DNA from: an uncultured Bacteroides sp.
GTDB taxonomy: Bacteria; Bacteroidota; Bacteroidia; Bacteroidales; Bacteroidaceae
NCBI GenBank assembly: GCA_905198575.1
Contig: CAJKDC010000007.1
Span: 1 to 54,120, forward strand
Direction: 5' to 3'
Length of the DNA: 54,120 nt
Part shown: positions 17,151 through 27,154 of the stretch, in pieces
How the letters are laid out: the number at the start of each line of letters is the position of its first letter
Position numbering within the stretch: the first letter of the stretch is position 1
The notes under the pieces: model-generated
What the model was told of the DNA's origin: nothing
The model's database searches: none
What the model saw: only the letters and a program-made list of their open reading frames with translations
Translations under genes and position numbers: made by a program

Positions 17151-17900
17151 ATGAAAGCAATGTTATTTGCAGCCGGACTGGGAACACGGCTGAAACCGCT
17201 TACCGACAGTATGCCTAAAGCGCTTGTACCGGTGATTGGCACGCCCATGCTGGAGCATGTTATCCTGAAGCTGAAAGATGCAGGATTTACAGATATCGTG
17301 GTGAATATCCATCACTTTGGCGAACAGATTATTGATTTTTTAAAGGCCAGACAGAATTTCGGTATTCGCATTCAGATAAGTGACGAACGGAAAGAGCTGC
17401 TGGATACGGGAGGAGGAATCAAGCATGCCAGGGCTTTGCTGGAAGGAAACGAACCTTTTCTGGTGCACAACGTAGATATTCTCTCGGACACGGATTTGCG
17501 GAAAGTGTACGAATATCACTGCCACAGCAACCATACAGCAACGCTGGTAGCAAGCAAGCGCAAGACATCGCGCTATTTACTGTTCGACAATACGGACAGA
17601 CTGTGTGGATGGGTGAACGAAAGTACCGGTGAGACCAAGCCTTCCGGATTTACAGTCGACGAAGCTATTCACCGCAAATATGCTTTCAGTGGCATACACG
17701 TCATGTCACCGGATATTTTCCGGGAAATGACCGGACCGTGGGATGGTAAGTTTCCTATCATGGATTTCTATCTGCAACACTGCGACAAACTTTTGCTTGG
17801 AGGGTATCTGTGCGAAAATATTCAGCTGATTGATATTGGCAAACCGGAGACATTGCAACAGGCTGATATTTTTCTTCGGAACTTGCAAAAACACTCGTAA
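17151..17900 (+). CDS. MurU-like sugar-1-phosphate nucleotidyltransferase
   Basis: This 249-residue protein has the nucleotidyltransferase A-type fold: MLFAAGLGTRLKPLTDSMPK (4-23) with the GxGTRLxPLT nucleotide-binding loop and catalytic Lys, IVVNIHHFGEQI, DTGGGI for base/sugar contacts, and VHNVDILSD with the metal-binding Asp. The short length, lacking a left-handed beta-helix acyltransferase domain, matches MurU, which makes UDP-MurNAc from MurNAc-1-phosphate, and not GlmU. Its place behind the NamZ-like and AmgK-like genes supports that function. A mannose-1-phosphate guanylyltransferase is the main alternative. Confidence 0.8.
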   Translation: MKAMLFAAGLGTRLKPLTDSMPKALVPVIGTPMLEHVILKLKDAGFTDIVVNIHHFGEQIIDFLKARQNFGIRIQISDERKELLDTGGGIKHARALLEGNEPFLVHNVDILSDTDLRKVYEYHCHSNHTATLVASKRKTSRYLLFDNTDRLCGWVNESTGETKPSGFTVDEAIHRKYAFSGIHVMSPDIFREMTGPWDGKFPIMDFYLQHCDKLLLGGYLCENIQLIDIGKPETLQQADIFLRNLQKHS

Positions 17901-17913
17901 ACAGAAACCATAT

Positions 17914-17958
17914 AAAAAAACGCTTCAGCTGGAGACTTCTCCGCTGAAGCGTTTTTTT
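17914..17958. terminator. Bidirectional terminator between murU-like gene and efflux operon
   Basis: Perfect 16-bp arms, AAAAAAACGCTTCAGC (17914-17929) and GCTGAAGCGTTTTTTT (17943-17958), with inner GGAGA/TCTCC. It works in both orientations for the convergent genes. Confidence 0.9.
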
Positions 17959-17981
17959 ATGACTTATTTTTCTAATTAAAA

Positions 17982-19373
17982 TTATTCCTGCCAGCCTCCG
18001 CCAAGGGCTTTATAAAGGTTTATCATGGTGAGCTGCTTGTCGCGGACAGCATTGCTCAGACCAATCTGGGCATCCAGATAACTACGCTGGGCATCGAGCA
18101 AGTCCATATAACCGATTACACCGTTGATATACTGCAATTCGGCCAAATCCAAGGCACTCTTTGAAGATTTCTCCAGAAGCTTGCGGCTGTTGTAGATTTC
18201 TTTGGTTTTATTGAATTCTACAATGGCGTTACGGGCTTCCTTGAAGGCATTCAGCACCACTTTTTCGTAAGAATACACGACTTGTTCGTAGGCTGCTTTC
18301 TTCGCTTTCAGCATAGCACGGTTCTTACCCATGGCAAATATCGGTGTCAACAGTGTTCCGCTCAAGAAATGATAAGGCGACTGCAACATATTGGAAAGAT
18401 CGGTACTTTCACGACCGTAGTTGGCTGTAAGTGTCAGACGAGGGAACATATTGGTATAGGCTATTCCCACAGCCGCATTAGCTGCAATCAGGCTCTGCTC
18501 TGCCTGACGGACATCCGGACGGCGCTCAAGCAAAGTGGAAGGAAGTCCCACCGGCAACGTATCCGGCAAAACTACATCTTCAGGCAGTTTTGAACGTGAC
18601 ACGTGATAAGAAAACTCACCTGTCATAAAGGCTATCTCGTTTTCCTTCACTGCAATTTTCTTCTCCAAATCCGGGACCAGCGTCACAGTACGTGCCAACT
18701 CCACTTGCGCCTGACGGAAAGCAGTTTCATTGGTCAGACCGCCTTCGAAACGGATGCGTGCCAAGTGCAAGCTTTCCCGACGTGCATTCACGGTCTGGCG
18801 TACGATAGAAAGTTCGTTATCCAAAGCTACCAGCTCGAAATACGACTGTGCCACCTGCGCAATCATACTCATCTTCAGTGCCCGCTGGTTTTCGATAGAA
18901 CCCATAAACTCGGCCAGACTCTTATCGCGTGCCCAACGCAGGTTTCCCCAAAGGTCGAGCTCCCAGGTAATTCCGAGTTTCAAATAAAAATCATCACTGG
19001 GTTTATAGTGCGTACCATTTTCATCGGTTCCTTCTTTTTCACCATATACTTTCAGACCCAGTGCCGGAAACATATTGGCGTAATCAATACGCTTCATGGC
19101 TGCCAGTTCTTTCACACGGGCTGCAGCGATGAGCATATCCTTGTTATAGTTCAACGTTTTGCGGATAAGGCTCTGCAACGTGGTGTCGGTATAGAGCTGC
19201 TCCCAGGAGTAGTCGGCCAGCGAAGTACTGTCCGTACCCATCGTGTCCAGCCGGGCAGGCAGCGGCAATTCGGGACGTGTGTAATGTTTACCCAACTGGC
19301 AACTGCCCAGCAATGTGGCAGCGCCTACAAGGGTGAGTATATAATAGATATATACGAAGCTACGTTTCTTCAT
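17982..19373 (-). CDS. RND efflux outer-membrane factor (OprM/TolC-like lipoprotein)
   Basis: The 463-residue protein starts with a lipoprotein signal (LLGSC, lipidated Cys at 25) and continues GKHYTRPELPLP, the conserved opening of the NodT/OprM family. Two long alpha-helical repeats follow, with family motifs such as ARVKELAAMKR, WELDLWGNLRWARDKSLAEF, LLERRPDVRQAEQSLIAANA and ELQYINGVIGYMDLLDAQRS. Three copies form an outer-membrane channel joining the adaptor/pump complex of the two upstream genes. It is the last gene of the operon and ends at the bidirectional terminator. Confidence 0.93.
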   Translation of the reverse strand: MKKRSFVYIYYILTLVGAATLLGSCQLGKHYTRPELPLPARLDTMGTDSTSLADYSWEQLYTDTTLQSLIRKTLNYNKDMLIAAARVKELAAMKRIDYANMFPALGLKVYGEKEGTDENGTHYKPSDDFYLKLGITWELDLWGNLRWARDKSLAEFMGSIENQRALKMSMIAQVAQSYFELVALDNELSIVRQTVNARRESLHLARIRFEGGLTNETAFRQAQVELARTVTLVPDLEKKIAVKENEIAFMTGEFSYHVSRSKLPEDVVLPDTLPVGLPSTLLERRPDVRQAEQSLIAANAAVGIAYTNMFPRLTLTANYGRESTDLSNMLQSPYHFLSGTLLTPIFAMGKNRAMLKAKKAAYEQVVYSYEKVVLNAFKEARNAIVEFNKTKEIYNSRKLLEKSSKSALDLAELQYINGVIGYMDLLDAQRSYLDAQIGLSNAVRDKQLTMINLYKALGGGWQE

Positions 19374-19384
19374 AATATAAAATG

Positions 19385-22300
19385 TTATGCACGTTTAGTA
19401 TTCAACTTATTTTTAGCCTTGTAAATCAACACAAAGAAGAAAGGTACCAAAACAATACCGATTGTCACAGCTACCAACATACCGAAGAAGACACCTGTAC
19501 CAATAGCCTGACGGCTGGCTGAACCCGGACCGGTAGCAATCACCATAGGAAGCATACCCAGGATGAAGGCCAGTGAGGTCATCAGGATAGGGCGGAAACG
19601 TAATTGGGAAGCATGGATAGCAGCCTCAACGATGTCGCGTCCCTTATCGACTTCTTCTTTGGCAAACTCAACAATAAGGATGGCATTCTTGGCAGCCAGA
19701 CCGATCAACATTACCAGACCAATCTGGAAATAAGTATCGTTCTCCAATCCGCAGATGGCAACACCGGCATACGCACCCAATACGGCAACCGGCAATGAAA
19801 TCAATACGGCAATAGGAATACTCCAGCTTTCGTACAAAGCGGCAAGGAAGAGGAATACAAAGAGGAATACCAGCGAAAGAATAATACCTGTCTGTCCTCC
19901 TGCCTTTTTCTCCTGATAAGAAAGACCACTCCATTCTACACCGATATTATCGGGCAGTTTCTCGCGGGCAATCTGTTCCAGTATCTCCATTACCTGACCG
20001 GAGCTGGCACCGTTTGCTGCAGTACCACGGATAACGGCCGAATTAAACATGTTGAAGCGTTTAATACTACCCGGACCGGTGGTATAATCGGTAGTACCCA
20101 GTGCGGTAAGCGGCATCATATCGCCGTCGCTTCCTTTCACAAAGTACAGTCCTATATTGTCACGATGCTCACGATAGGGTGCTTCGGCCTGAATGTATAC
20201 ACGGTAAATACGGTTGAACATGTTGAAGTCGTTCACGTAAACAGATCCGGTATAAGCTTTCATGGTTGAAAATACATCGGCCATCGGAACACCTGCCAGT
20301 TTTACCTTATCACGGTCTACATCGAAATAAAGCTGCGGAATTTCGGCCTGCAAAGAAGAAGACAATCCGGCCATCTCCTTACGCTGGGAAGCATAATACA
20401 TCAACGTATCGGTAGCACGTACCAGGTCGTCGAATGTGGCTTCACCACGGGCTTCAAGCTGCATTTCGAAACCTCCGGCTGTACCCAATCCCGGAATCAC
20501 CGGCGGAGTAGACAGGAATACTTTACATTCGGGATATTCTTTCATCTCGTTCTGTACTTCTTCCATAATGCGGTCAATAGTCGTATCATCACGTTCCGTC
20601 CATTCCTTAAGAATTACGGTAAGCTGGCTTCGTGCCTGACTGCTACCTACACGCGGACTACTACCCGTTACATTCTGTACATAAGCTACAGCTGGATGTT
20701 TTACCAGAAAATCTACGGCACGGTCGGTTACAACACGTGTACGCTCCAATGTAGCACTTTCGGGCAATTCCAATTCCACGGTAAAGTATCCCTGGTCTTC
20801 AATAGGAAGGAAGCTGGTAGGAACCACACGGTGGAACACAAAGATGAATACAATCACCATACCAAAACCGGCAATAACGCGTCTGGGGTTTTTCACAACA
20901 CCACGGATAAACTGCACATATTTGCCGTTTCCTACATTCAACCAATGATTGATGCGCGTAAAGACTCTGTTCTTAGGTTTATTGGGGTCTTCGGGTTTCA
21001 ATATGAGTGAACACATTACCGGACTCAACGTAAGCGCTACAACTGTTGAAAGCAATACGGATACAACGATAGTCACCGTAAACTGACGATATAACTGTCC
21101 GGTGATACCGGCCAGGAAGCTTACAGGTACGAACACGGCTGCCAATACCAAAGATGTCGCAATGATGGCTCCAACCAGTCCTTCCATGGCTTTCTTGGTC
21201 GCCTCGTACGGACTGAGTTTTTCTTCTTCCATGATACGCTCCACATTCTCGACCACCACAATGGCATCGTCCACAACGATACCAATGGCCAGTACAAGTC
21301 CTAAAAGCGTCAGCATATTCAGTGAGAAACCGAATATCAGCATGAAACCGAATGTACCAATCAACGAAATAGGTACTGCCACAACCGGAATCAGTGTAGC
21401 ACGCCAGTTCTGCAAAGAAAGGAACACCACAATGATAACCAGTACAAGTGCTTCGAACAATGTCTTATATACTTCATGGATAGACTCGGAAATATAAGTC
21501 GTCATATCGAAAGGAATGTTGTATTCCAAACCTTCCGGGAAGTTCCGGCTGATTTCCTCCATCGCCTTTTTCACGTTATCGGCTACTTCCATAGCATTGG
21601 CACCCGGAAGCATGTAGATACCCAATACGGCAGCATTACCTCCATTGATACCACTTTCAGTCGTATAGGATGATGCCTCAAGCGATACACGGGCTACATC
21701 GCGCAAACGGATAATAGAACCGTCAGGATTAGCGCGAAGTACGATTTCTTCAAACTGAGCAGCAGTAGAAAGACGTCCCTGAGCTGTGATAGGAATAGTG
21801 ATATCAAGTCCGGTAACAGGCTGCTGTCCCAAAACACCGGCTGCAGACTCACGGTTCTGGTCTTTCAAAGCCGACTGCAAATCCTGGATTGTCAATCCGA
21901 AGTTTGCCAGCTTAGCCGGGTCCACCCAGATTTGCATCGCATAATAACGGCCACCCACATTGGAGATACGGCCTACTCCCGGAATACGGCGCAACAGGTC
22001 AATCACATTCAAGGTAGCAAAGTTACTCAGATAGATTTCATCAAACTTCGGATCATCCGAGGTAAGACAGATTGTCATCAGCTGGCTGGGTGCCTGCTTT
22101 TCTACAGAAATACCGTTCTGGATTACCTCGGCCGGCAGACGTGATTCGGCCAACTTGATACGGTTCTGAATTTCTACAGCAGCCAAGTCCGGGTCGGCAG
22201 AAATATCAAAGGTAACAGTTGCTGAGAAGCCACCCGAGTTGGAGCTGTTAGACTCCATGTAGATCATTCCCGGTGTACCGTTCAACTCCTGCTCGATAGG

Positions 22301-22492
22301 CGTAGCTACAGCCTGAGATACCGTTACGGCACTTGCTCCCGGATAAGAAGCGCTGATTTTCACCACCGGCGGTGTGATTTGCGGATATTGGTCGATAGGA
22401 AGCATCATCAGACCAATGATACCTACTATGACAATAAGTATGGAGATGACAGCCGAAAATACGGGCCTGTCAATAAAAAAACTCACTTTCAT
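19385..22492 (-). CDS. RND multidrug efflux pump (AcrB/HAE1 family)
   Basis: This is a 1035-residue inner-membrane proton antiporter of full family length with 12 predicted membrane segments in two halves. It opens with MKVSFFIDRPVFSAVISILI and contains the porter-domain start LPIDQYPQITPPVVKI. In TM4, the proton-relay aspartates are in GLVLAIGIVVDDAIVVVENV. The second half has LPVAVLGAYAGV and GLAAKNAILIVEFAKE. It takes up drugs, bile salts or other amphiphiles from the periplasm and expels them through the outer-membrane factor. It is flanked by its adaptor gene (24 bases upstream) and channel gene (11 bases downstream). Substrate range cannot be read from sequence. Confidence 0.96.
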   Translation of the reverse strand: MKVSFFIDRPVFSAVISILIVIVGIIGLMMLPIDQYPQITPPVVKISASYPGASAVTVSQAVATPIEQELNGTPGMIYMESNSSNSGGFSATVTFDISADPDLAAVEIQNRIKLAESRLPAEVIQNGISVEKQAPSQLMTICLTSDDPKFDEIYLSNFATLNVIDLLRRIPGVGRISNVGGRYYAMQIWVDPAKLANFGLTIQDLQSALKDQNRESAAGVLGQQPVTGLDITIPITAQGRLSTAAQFEEIVLRANPDGSIIRLRDVARVSLEASSYTTESGINGGNAAVLGIYMLPGANAMEVADNVKKAMEEISRNFPEGLEYNIPFDMTTYISESIHEVYKTLFEALVLVIIVVFLSLQNWRATLIPVVAVPISLIGTFGFMLIFGFSLNMLTLLGLVLAIGIVVDDAIVVVENVERIMEEEKLSPYEATKKAMEGLVGAIIATSLVLAAVFVPVSFLAGITGQLYRQFTVTIVVSVLLSTVVALTLSPVMCSLILKPEDPNKPKNRVFTRINHWLNVGNGKYVQFIRGVVKNPRRVIAGFGMVIVFIFVFHRVVPTSFLPIEDQGYFTVELELPESATLERTRVVTDRAVDFLVKHPAVAYVQNVTGSSPRVGSSQARSQLTVILKEWTERDDTTIDRIMEEVQNEMKEYPECKVFLSTPPVIPGLGTAGGFEMQLEARGEATFDDLVRATDTLMYYASQRKEMAGLSSSLQAEIPQLYFDVDRDKVKLAGVPMADVFSTMKAYTGSVYVNDFNMFNRIYRVYIQAEAPYREHRDNIGLYFVKGSDGDMMPLTALGTTDYTTGPGSIKRFNMFNSAVIRGTAANGASSGQVMEILEQIAREKLPDNIGVEWSGLSYQEKKAGGQTGIILSLVFLFVFLFLAALYESWSIPIAVLISLPVAVLGAYAGVAICGLENDTYFQIGLVMLIGLAAKNAILIVEFAKEEVDKGRDIVEAAIHASQLRFRPILMTSLAFILGMLPMVIATGPGSASRQAIGTGVFFGMLVAVTIGIVLVPFFFVLIYKAKNKLNTKRA

Positions 22493-22516
22493 GTGTCACA
22501 AGGTTTTAGGGTTATG

Positions 22517-23701
22517 TTAATCCTTTTTCTCTTCACTCTTTGTAGCAGACAGGCGCACCTTGATACCCGGTGTCAGTTTGTGGTAACCTTCTGATACAAT
22601 CATCTCTCCGGGAGCCAAACCACGTTCTACGACTACATCATTCTGGAACTCAGGTCCAAGTTCGATGAAACGTTTCTCGGCAACAGAATCTCGGCGAACT
22701 ACAAAAATATAAGCTCCACCCTTTTCAATAATCAGTGCTTTCTGAGGTACGACAGTAGCCTGTTCGCGCACATCCAGCAAGACTTTTACTTTGGTAAACT
22801 GTCCCGGCAACAACACATGTTCTGGATTAGGAAGTTCTGCACGCACCTGGAATGTACCTGTTTTAGGATTTACCTGGGGAGATGCAAAATCAACAAGCCC
22901 CTTATACTTATATATACTATTATCCGGCAAAGTAACAGTAACGGTAGGCTGCCAAGAACGTGTAGAATCTTTCTGACCGAAAGTAACGTTACGTTCCTTA
23001 CTCTTCAGATAGTCCAATGCTGTCATACTGAAGTCAACCTGAACGGTATCACTCTTTACGATAGTAGCCAGCAAAGACTTTCCGCTGCTACCAACCAGCG
23101 TACCCAAGTCGACCAGACGTTCACTGATATGTCCGGAAATCGGAGAACGGACAATGGTATATCCCAATTCCTGTTCAGCCTGTTCAAGGTCGGCCTGACT
23201 CATGCCCACACTTGCTACGGCAGTTTCGTATGCTGCAACCGCATTGTCCAGGTCAAGCTGGCTGGCAGCATTCTGCTCATACAAAGGACGGATACGTGCT
23301 AAGTCACGTTCAGCCTTTCTAGCCTGCGCTTCATCTTTTTTAAGTTGGGCGCGCACCTTGTCAGCCTTGGCACGATACTGATCCTGATTTATCACAAACA
23401 AAACCTGATTACGCTGTACATACGTACCTTCTTCGAATAACATTTGTTCCAGGAAGCCTTCTACACGAGCACGTACTTCCACAAACTGCTGTGCTCCGAT
23501 GCGTCCCACATAATCGCCATATATTTCAACATCTTTCTGCTGAACGGGCTCTGCCGATACGATAGGAGCCTCAGGCGCTGGAGCAGGACGGTTGGATACT
23601 ACAAAATAAACTACAACGACTAAAGCCACCAGGACTAAAGCAGAAATGAACTGTTTTCTTTTAAACTTGAATTCTTTCGGAGTAAGGAATCGTTTCTTCA
23701 T
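22517..23701 (-). CDS. RND efflux periplasmic adaptor (AcrA-like)
   Basis: The chosen start gives MKKRFLTPKEF, 394 residues. An upstream in-frame Met would add 19 residues ahead of this basic, signal-like N-terminus and is less likely. A single N-terminal membrane helix (FISALVLVALVVVVYFVV) anchors the adaptor. The lipoyl halves flank an alpha-hairpin (GRIGAQQFVEVRARVEGFLE ... YTIVRSPISGHISERLVDLG). Beta-barrel and membrane-proximal domains follow (FQVRAELPNPEHVLLPGQFT). It links pump and channel. It is first in the operon, with a promoter-like element at 23815-23847. Confidence 0.93.
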   Translation of the reverse strand: MKKRFLTPKEFKFKRKQFISALVLVALVVVVYFVVSNRPAPAPEAPIVSAEPVQQKDVEIYGDYVGRIGAQQFVEVRARVEGFLEQMLFEEGTYVQRNQVLFVINQDQYRAKADKVRAQLKKDEAQARKAERDLARIRPLYEQNAASQLDLDNAVAAYETAVASVGMSQADLEQAEQELGYTIVRSPISGHISERLVDLGTLVGSSGKSLLATIVKSDTVQVDFSMTALDYLKSKERNVTFGQKDSTRSWQPTVTVTLPDNSIYKYKGLVDFASPQVNPKTGTFQVRAELPNPEHVLLPGQFTKVKVLLDVREQATVVPQKALIIEKGGAYIFVVRRDSVAEKRFIELGPEFQNDVVVERGLAPGEMIVSEGYHKLTPGIKVRLSATKSEEKKD

Positions 23702-24110
23702 AAAAATAAAAGTTAGAAATATTAGATGCCAATAGAAGACATCCAAATAGCGTACCAAGTTTCAGGAAAAGAGCAATAGCACTGAAAATCAAACAATAAA
23801 GAATAAAGACACCACAAAAGTATGTAGAGAATGTGGAAAGAGCTCAACACAAACTGTAGAATTTTTCTACAAAACCTCATAAATTATTTCACAATGCACC
23901 ATAACAAACTGACGTTTCTTTAAAAACTAATGCAAAGATAGTAAGAATCAAGAAAATACCAGGAACAGGATTCGTTAAAAAAAAGTATAGCAAAGCCCTG
24001 AATTCACTTTTATGATTCATACTCCAAGGTAATAAAACACACATAACTATACATTATCTTTTGTACAACAAGAAATAAAGAATATCTTTGCACGGAAAAA
24101 TTTTAGAATT
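23702..24110. promoter_or_regulatory. Divergent control region between efflux operon and trkH
   Basis: There is no ORF here. Leftward, TACTTTTG (23822-23815) follows a TTG (23847-23845) at a 22-base spacing, slightly long for the consensus, and probably drives the efflux operon with a leader of about 110 bases. Rightward, the trkH promoter is at 24061-24090. The middle (23850-24060) shows no strong hairpin or obvious regulator-binding palindrome, and no regulator gene adjoins the operon. Confidence 0.45.
24061..24090 (+). promoter_or_regulatory. Promoter of the TrkH gene
   Basis: TTG (24061-24063), 19-base spacer, TATCTTTG (24083-24090): full Bacteroides consensus. It lies 20 bases before the ATG. 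Confidence 0.8.
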
Positions 24111-25610
24111 ATGGAGCAAATAGCTAGTAATCTAACCATTGAAAATAGACGCAACAACTTTATAAACCGCAAAATGATATTTAATGTGCTGGGACTGCTG
24201 CTTTGTATCGAGGCCGGTATGTTCCTGATTTGCGCAGGAGTATCACTTTACCATAACGAGCAGGATGCTATCTTCTTTTTATACAGTATCCTTATTAATG
24301 CAGGAGCTGCTTCTTTATTTTTATTATTTGGAAGAGGAGCCAACCGACAATTAGGCCGGCGCGACGGTTACATCATCGTCAGTGCCTCATGGTTGCTATT
24401 TTCTGTATTTGGCATGTTGCCCTTTCTTTTCAGCAAATCCATCGATGGGGTAACCAATGCTTTTTTCGAAACCATGTCAGGATTTACCACGACCGGTGCT
24501 ACAATTCTGGACGATATAGAATCGCTTTCACACGGTATGCTTTTCTGGCGCAGTCTTACACAATGGATTGGCGGATTAGGAATTGTCTTGTTCACCATAG
24601 CTATTCTACCGATATTTGGTGTAGGCAACATGCAATTGGTATCTGCTGAATCTACAGGAGTAAAGCATGATAAGATACACCCTAAAATCGGAATGATGGC
24701 AAAAGTATTGTGGGGCGTTTATCTGGTACTGACCATCACCGAAGTTATCCTGCTGTATTGTGGAGGTATGTCTATGTTTGATGCGATATGCCATTCTTTC
24801 ACAACAACGGCTACAGGCGGGTATTCTACCAAACAGGATAGTATTGCACACTGGAATTCTCCTTATATAGAATATGTAGTCGCTATCTTTATGTTGCTGT
24901 CAAGTATCAACTTCTCCCTTTATTTCATGTGTGTAAAGAAGCGCAGCCTTCGTATCCTGAAGGATGATGAAGTGAAGTGGTTCCTTTCTGTGGTTTTCAC
25001 TGTTACGATAATCATTACTGCATCTTTGATGGTCACCGACCAAATGAATCTGGAGAAAGCATTCCGCCTGGCATTCTTTCAGGTAGTCACCTGTCAGACT
25101 TCCTGTGGATTTGCTACAGCTGACTATATGCTTTGGCCTCCATTTACCTGGACACTGCTGTTATTCGTCATGACAGCCGGAGGTTGTACAGGTTCGACAT
25201 GTGGAGGCGTAAAAAGCATGCGTGTTATGATTATGGCACGTAACATCCAAAACAGCATGAAACGTCTGCTCCACCCCAATGCCGTTATCCCGGTACGTGT
25301 AAACGGACAGGTTATTTCTTCTTCTCTGGTAAGCGGAGTCACCACCTTTTTTGCTGTATACATCGCCATTGTGCTGGTTGGTTGGGTATTGCTCATGACA
25401 GTAGGAGTTGACTTTATGGAAGCTATCAGTGTCATAATTTCCAGCTTAGGTAACGTAGGACCTGCATTAGGTATTTACGGCCCTGCCTATTCATGGAATG
25501 CATTGCCTGATGCAGCCAAATGGATCGCATCTTTCCTGATGCTCATAGGACGCTTGGAAATCTATGCCGTATTATTGATGTGCTTCCCTGACTTTTGGAG
25601 AAAACAATAA
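24111..25610 (+). CDS. trkH: TrkH/KtrB-family potassium uptake protein
   Basis: This is a 499-residue inner-membrane protein with about ten hydrophobic segments. It has the four pore-loop repeats of the superfamily, each with a filter Gly: TMSGFTTTGATIL, SFTTTATGGYST, VVTCQTSCGFATAD and IISSLGNVGPALG. The segment SLTQWIGGLGIVLF is a TrkH hallmark. It forms the K+ channel-like subunit that works with a cytoplasmic TrkA/KtrA NAD-binding regulator; no trkA lies in the window, although in many Bacteroides it is adjacent. It has its own promoter and no terminator before the next gene, 93 bases away. Confidence 0.95.
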   Translation: MEQIASNLTIENRRNNFINRKMIFNVLGLLLCIEAGMFLICAGVSLYHNEQDAIFFLYSILINAGAASLFLLFGRGANRQLGRRDGYIIVSASWLLFSVFGMLPFLFSKSIDGVTNAFFETMSGFTTTGATILDDIESLSHGMLFWRSLTQWIGGLGIVLFTIAILPIFGVGNMQLVSAESTGVKHDKIHPKIGMMAKVLWGVYLVLTITEVILLYCGGMSMFDAICHSFTTTATGGYSTKQDSIAHWNSPYIEYVVAIFMLLSSINFSLYFMCVKKRSLRILKDDEVKWFLSVVFTVTIIITASLMVTDQMNLEKAFRLAFFQVVTCQTSCGFATADYMLWPPFTWTLLLFVMTAGGCTGSTCGGVKSMRVMIMARNIQNSMKRLLHPNAVIPVRVNGQVISSSLVSGVTTFFAVYIAIVLVGWVLLMTVGVDFMEAISVIISSLGNVGPALGIYGPAYSWNALPDAAKWIASFLMLIGRLEIYAVLLMCFPDFWRKQ

Positions 25611-25703
25611 CAATTATTAATATTTATTTAATTCACTGCTGGTATATATTTTTTTCGTAATTTTGCAACCGTTTTTTTAAGATGAATTTATACGTTTTAT
25701 AAA

Positions 25704-27077
25704 ATGGAGAAACATTCGGAAGCAAGAGCAAAAGCAGACAATCAGCAATTACACCGCCGGGTGGACTTGTTGCTTCGTACAGGAAAACTTTTAGTGGAAA
25801 GTTTGGCAGATACCAATAGAGTGGTAAGAAATATGAAGCGCACAGCCGCCTTTCTGGGTATTGCAGGAGACAAATTACACATCAATGTAAGCTTTACCAT
25901 GCTGATGGTAAACGTCAGTGACGGTGATTACTCTTTTACGAAATTCCAGCGCATTGAAAGTCATGGAGTAAACATGACAGCAATTTCGGCTGTAAGTAAA
26001 CTTTCCTGGAAAGCGCTTGAAAACGACTACACGTTAGACCAGTACGAACAGGAACTGGAAGAAATCCGCACCAGAAAAAGAAATTACACCCCTTGGCAGG
26101 TAGCTATCGGAGCCGGATTTGCCTGCGGTGGATTCTGTATTCAGTTCGGTTGCGACTGGATGGCATTCCTCTATGCATCTATTGCTGCCATCATCGGTAT
26201 GCGTGTACGTGCACACTGCAATGAATCTGGCTTAAATCACTATATGGGTATAGCAATCGCTGCTTTTGTAGCTACCATGATTGCCTGGGCAAGCACCTTC
26301 CTCCCAGCCGAATGGACCAGTACCCCGTGGCATCCTTTATTGGCATGTGCCCTGTTTATTGTCCCGGGAGTACCTCTTATCAACTTTGTGGACGATATGA
26401 TGGACAATTATATCCAAGTTGGTATTGTCCGAGCCGTAAATACACTACTCATGGTGTCAGCCATGGCATTCGGTATAGCCTTCGCTGTAAAAATCTGTTC
26501 GATCGATGACTTTTTCCCAACCATCAGTATGGTACCTCACCACAGTTATTGGGAATATGCGATTGCCGCTGCCATATCAGCAATGGGTTTCTCCATGATT
26601 TTCAATATTCCACGCCGTCTGTTATGGGTAGTAGCCATCGGTGGTATCATAGCCGTATGTACACGTAACTTTGTCAATTTAGGTCCAAGCACCAACAATA
26701 TTGGTTTGGATATGGGACTCGTAATCGGCTCATTCTCGGGTGCAGTAGTAGTCAGCTTGATAGCCATCAAGGCAGTTCACTGGTTCCACGTTCCGAACCA
26801 CGTACTGACTATTCCTTCGGTTATCCCGATGATTCCCGGAGTATTGATGTACCGCATGTTGTTCGGTCTTATCAATGTAAATGTGCAGACACAAGTAACC
26901 CCTCTGATGAAAGCTTTGGAAAACGGTATCGTATCAGGACTGGTTATCATGTGTATTGCCATCGGAGTTGCGATTCCGAATATCTTCGGACGAAAATACA
27001 TAGCGACTTCCAAAAACAAACGCTTAAAACAGTTATTGGAAGAACGCAAAGCTAAAGGAAAATTTGTAGAATGGTAA
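25704..27077 (+). CDS. Threonine/serine exporter, ThrE-type fusion
   Basis: The 457-residue membrane protein joins the two ThrE parts: an N-terminal soluble segment of about 120 residues with RVDLLLRTGKLLVESLADTN and NVSDGDYSFTKFQRI, a first membrane bundle (about 130-275) with CGGFCIQFGCDWMAF and FIVPGVPLINFVDDMMDNY, and a second bundle (about 285-435) with TIPSVIPMIPGVLMYRMLFG. ThrE exports Thr/Ser using the proton gradient. Here both halves are in one chain, as in Corynebacterium, not split as in some Firmicutes. A TAATTTTG box lies upstream near 25656-25663, without a clear -33. A hairpin terminator follows. Confidence 0.85.
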   Translation: MEKHSEARAKADNQQLHRRVDLLLRTGKLLVESLADTNRVVRNMKRTAAFLGIAGDKLHINVSFTMLMVNVSDGDYSFTKFQRIESHGVNMTAISAVSKLSWKALENDYTLDQYEQELEEIRTRKRNYTPWQVAIGAGFACGGFCIQFGCDWMAFLYASIAAIIGMRVRAHCNESGLNHYMGIAIAAFVATMIAWASTFLPAEWTSTPWHPLLACALFIVPGVPLINFVDDMMDNYIQVGIVRAVNTLLMVSAMAFGIAFAVKICSIDDFFPTISMVPHHSYWEYAIAAAISAMGFSMIFNIPRRLLWVVAIGGIIAVCTRNFVNLGPSTNNIGLDMGLVIGSFSGAVVVSLIAIKAVHWFHVPNHVLTIPSVIPMIPGVLMYRMLFGLINVNVQTQVTPLMKALENGIVSGLVIMCIAIGVAIPNIFGRKYIATSKNKRLKQLLEERKAKGKFVEW

Positions 27078-27083
27078 ATATAA

Positions 27084-27129
27084 AGAATCGTCGTTACAGC
27101 CTTAAAAGGAGGTAACGGCGATTTTTTTT
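27084..27129 (+). terminator. Terminator after the ThrE-type exporter
   Basis: Stem AATCGTCGTTAC / GTAACGGCGATT (one G-U pair) with a short loop, followed by eight T residues. Confidence 0.85.
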
Positions 27130-27154
27130 CATCAACACTTTAAAACTAAAACAT

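Noticed and set aside
18603..19424. 273-codon plus-strand ORF
   Set aside because: It is antisense to the outer-membrane efflux factor; long antisense frames are expected in this codon usage.
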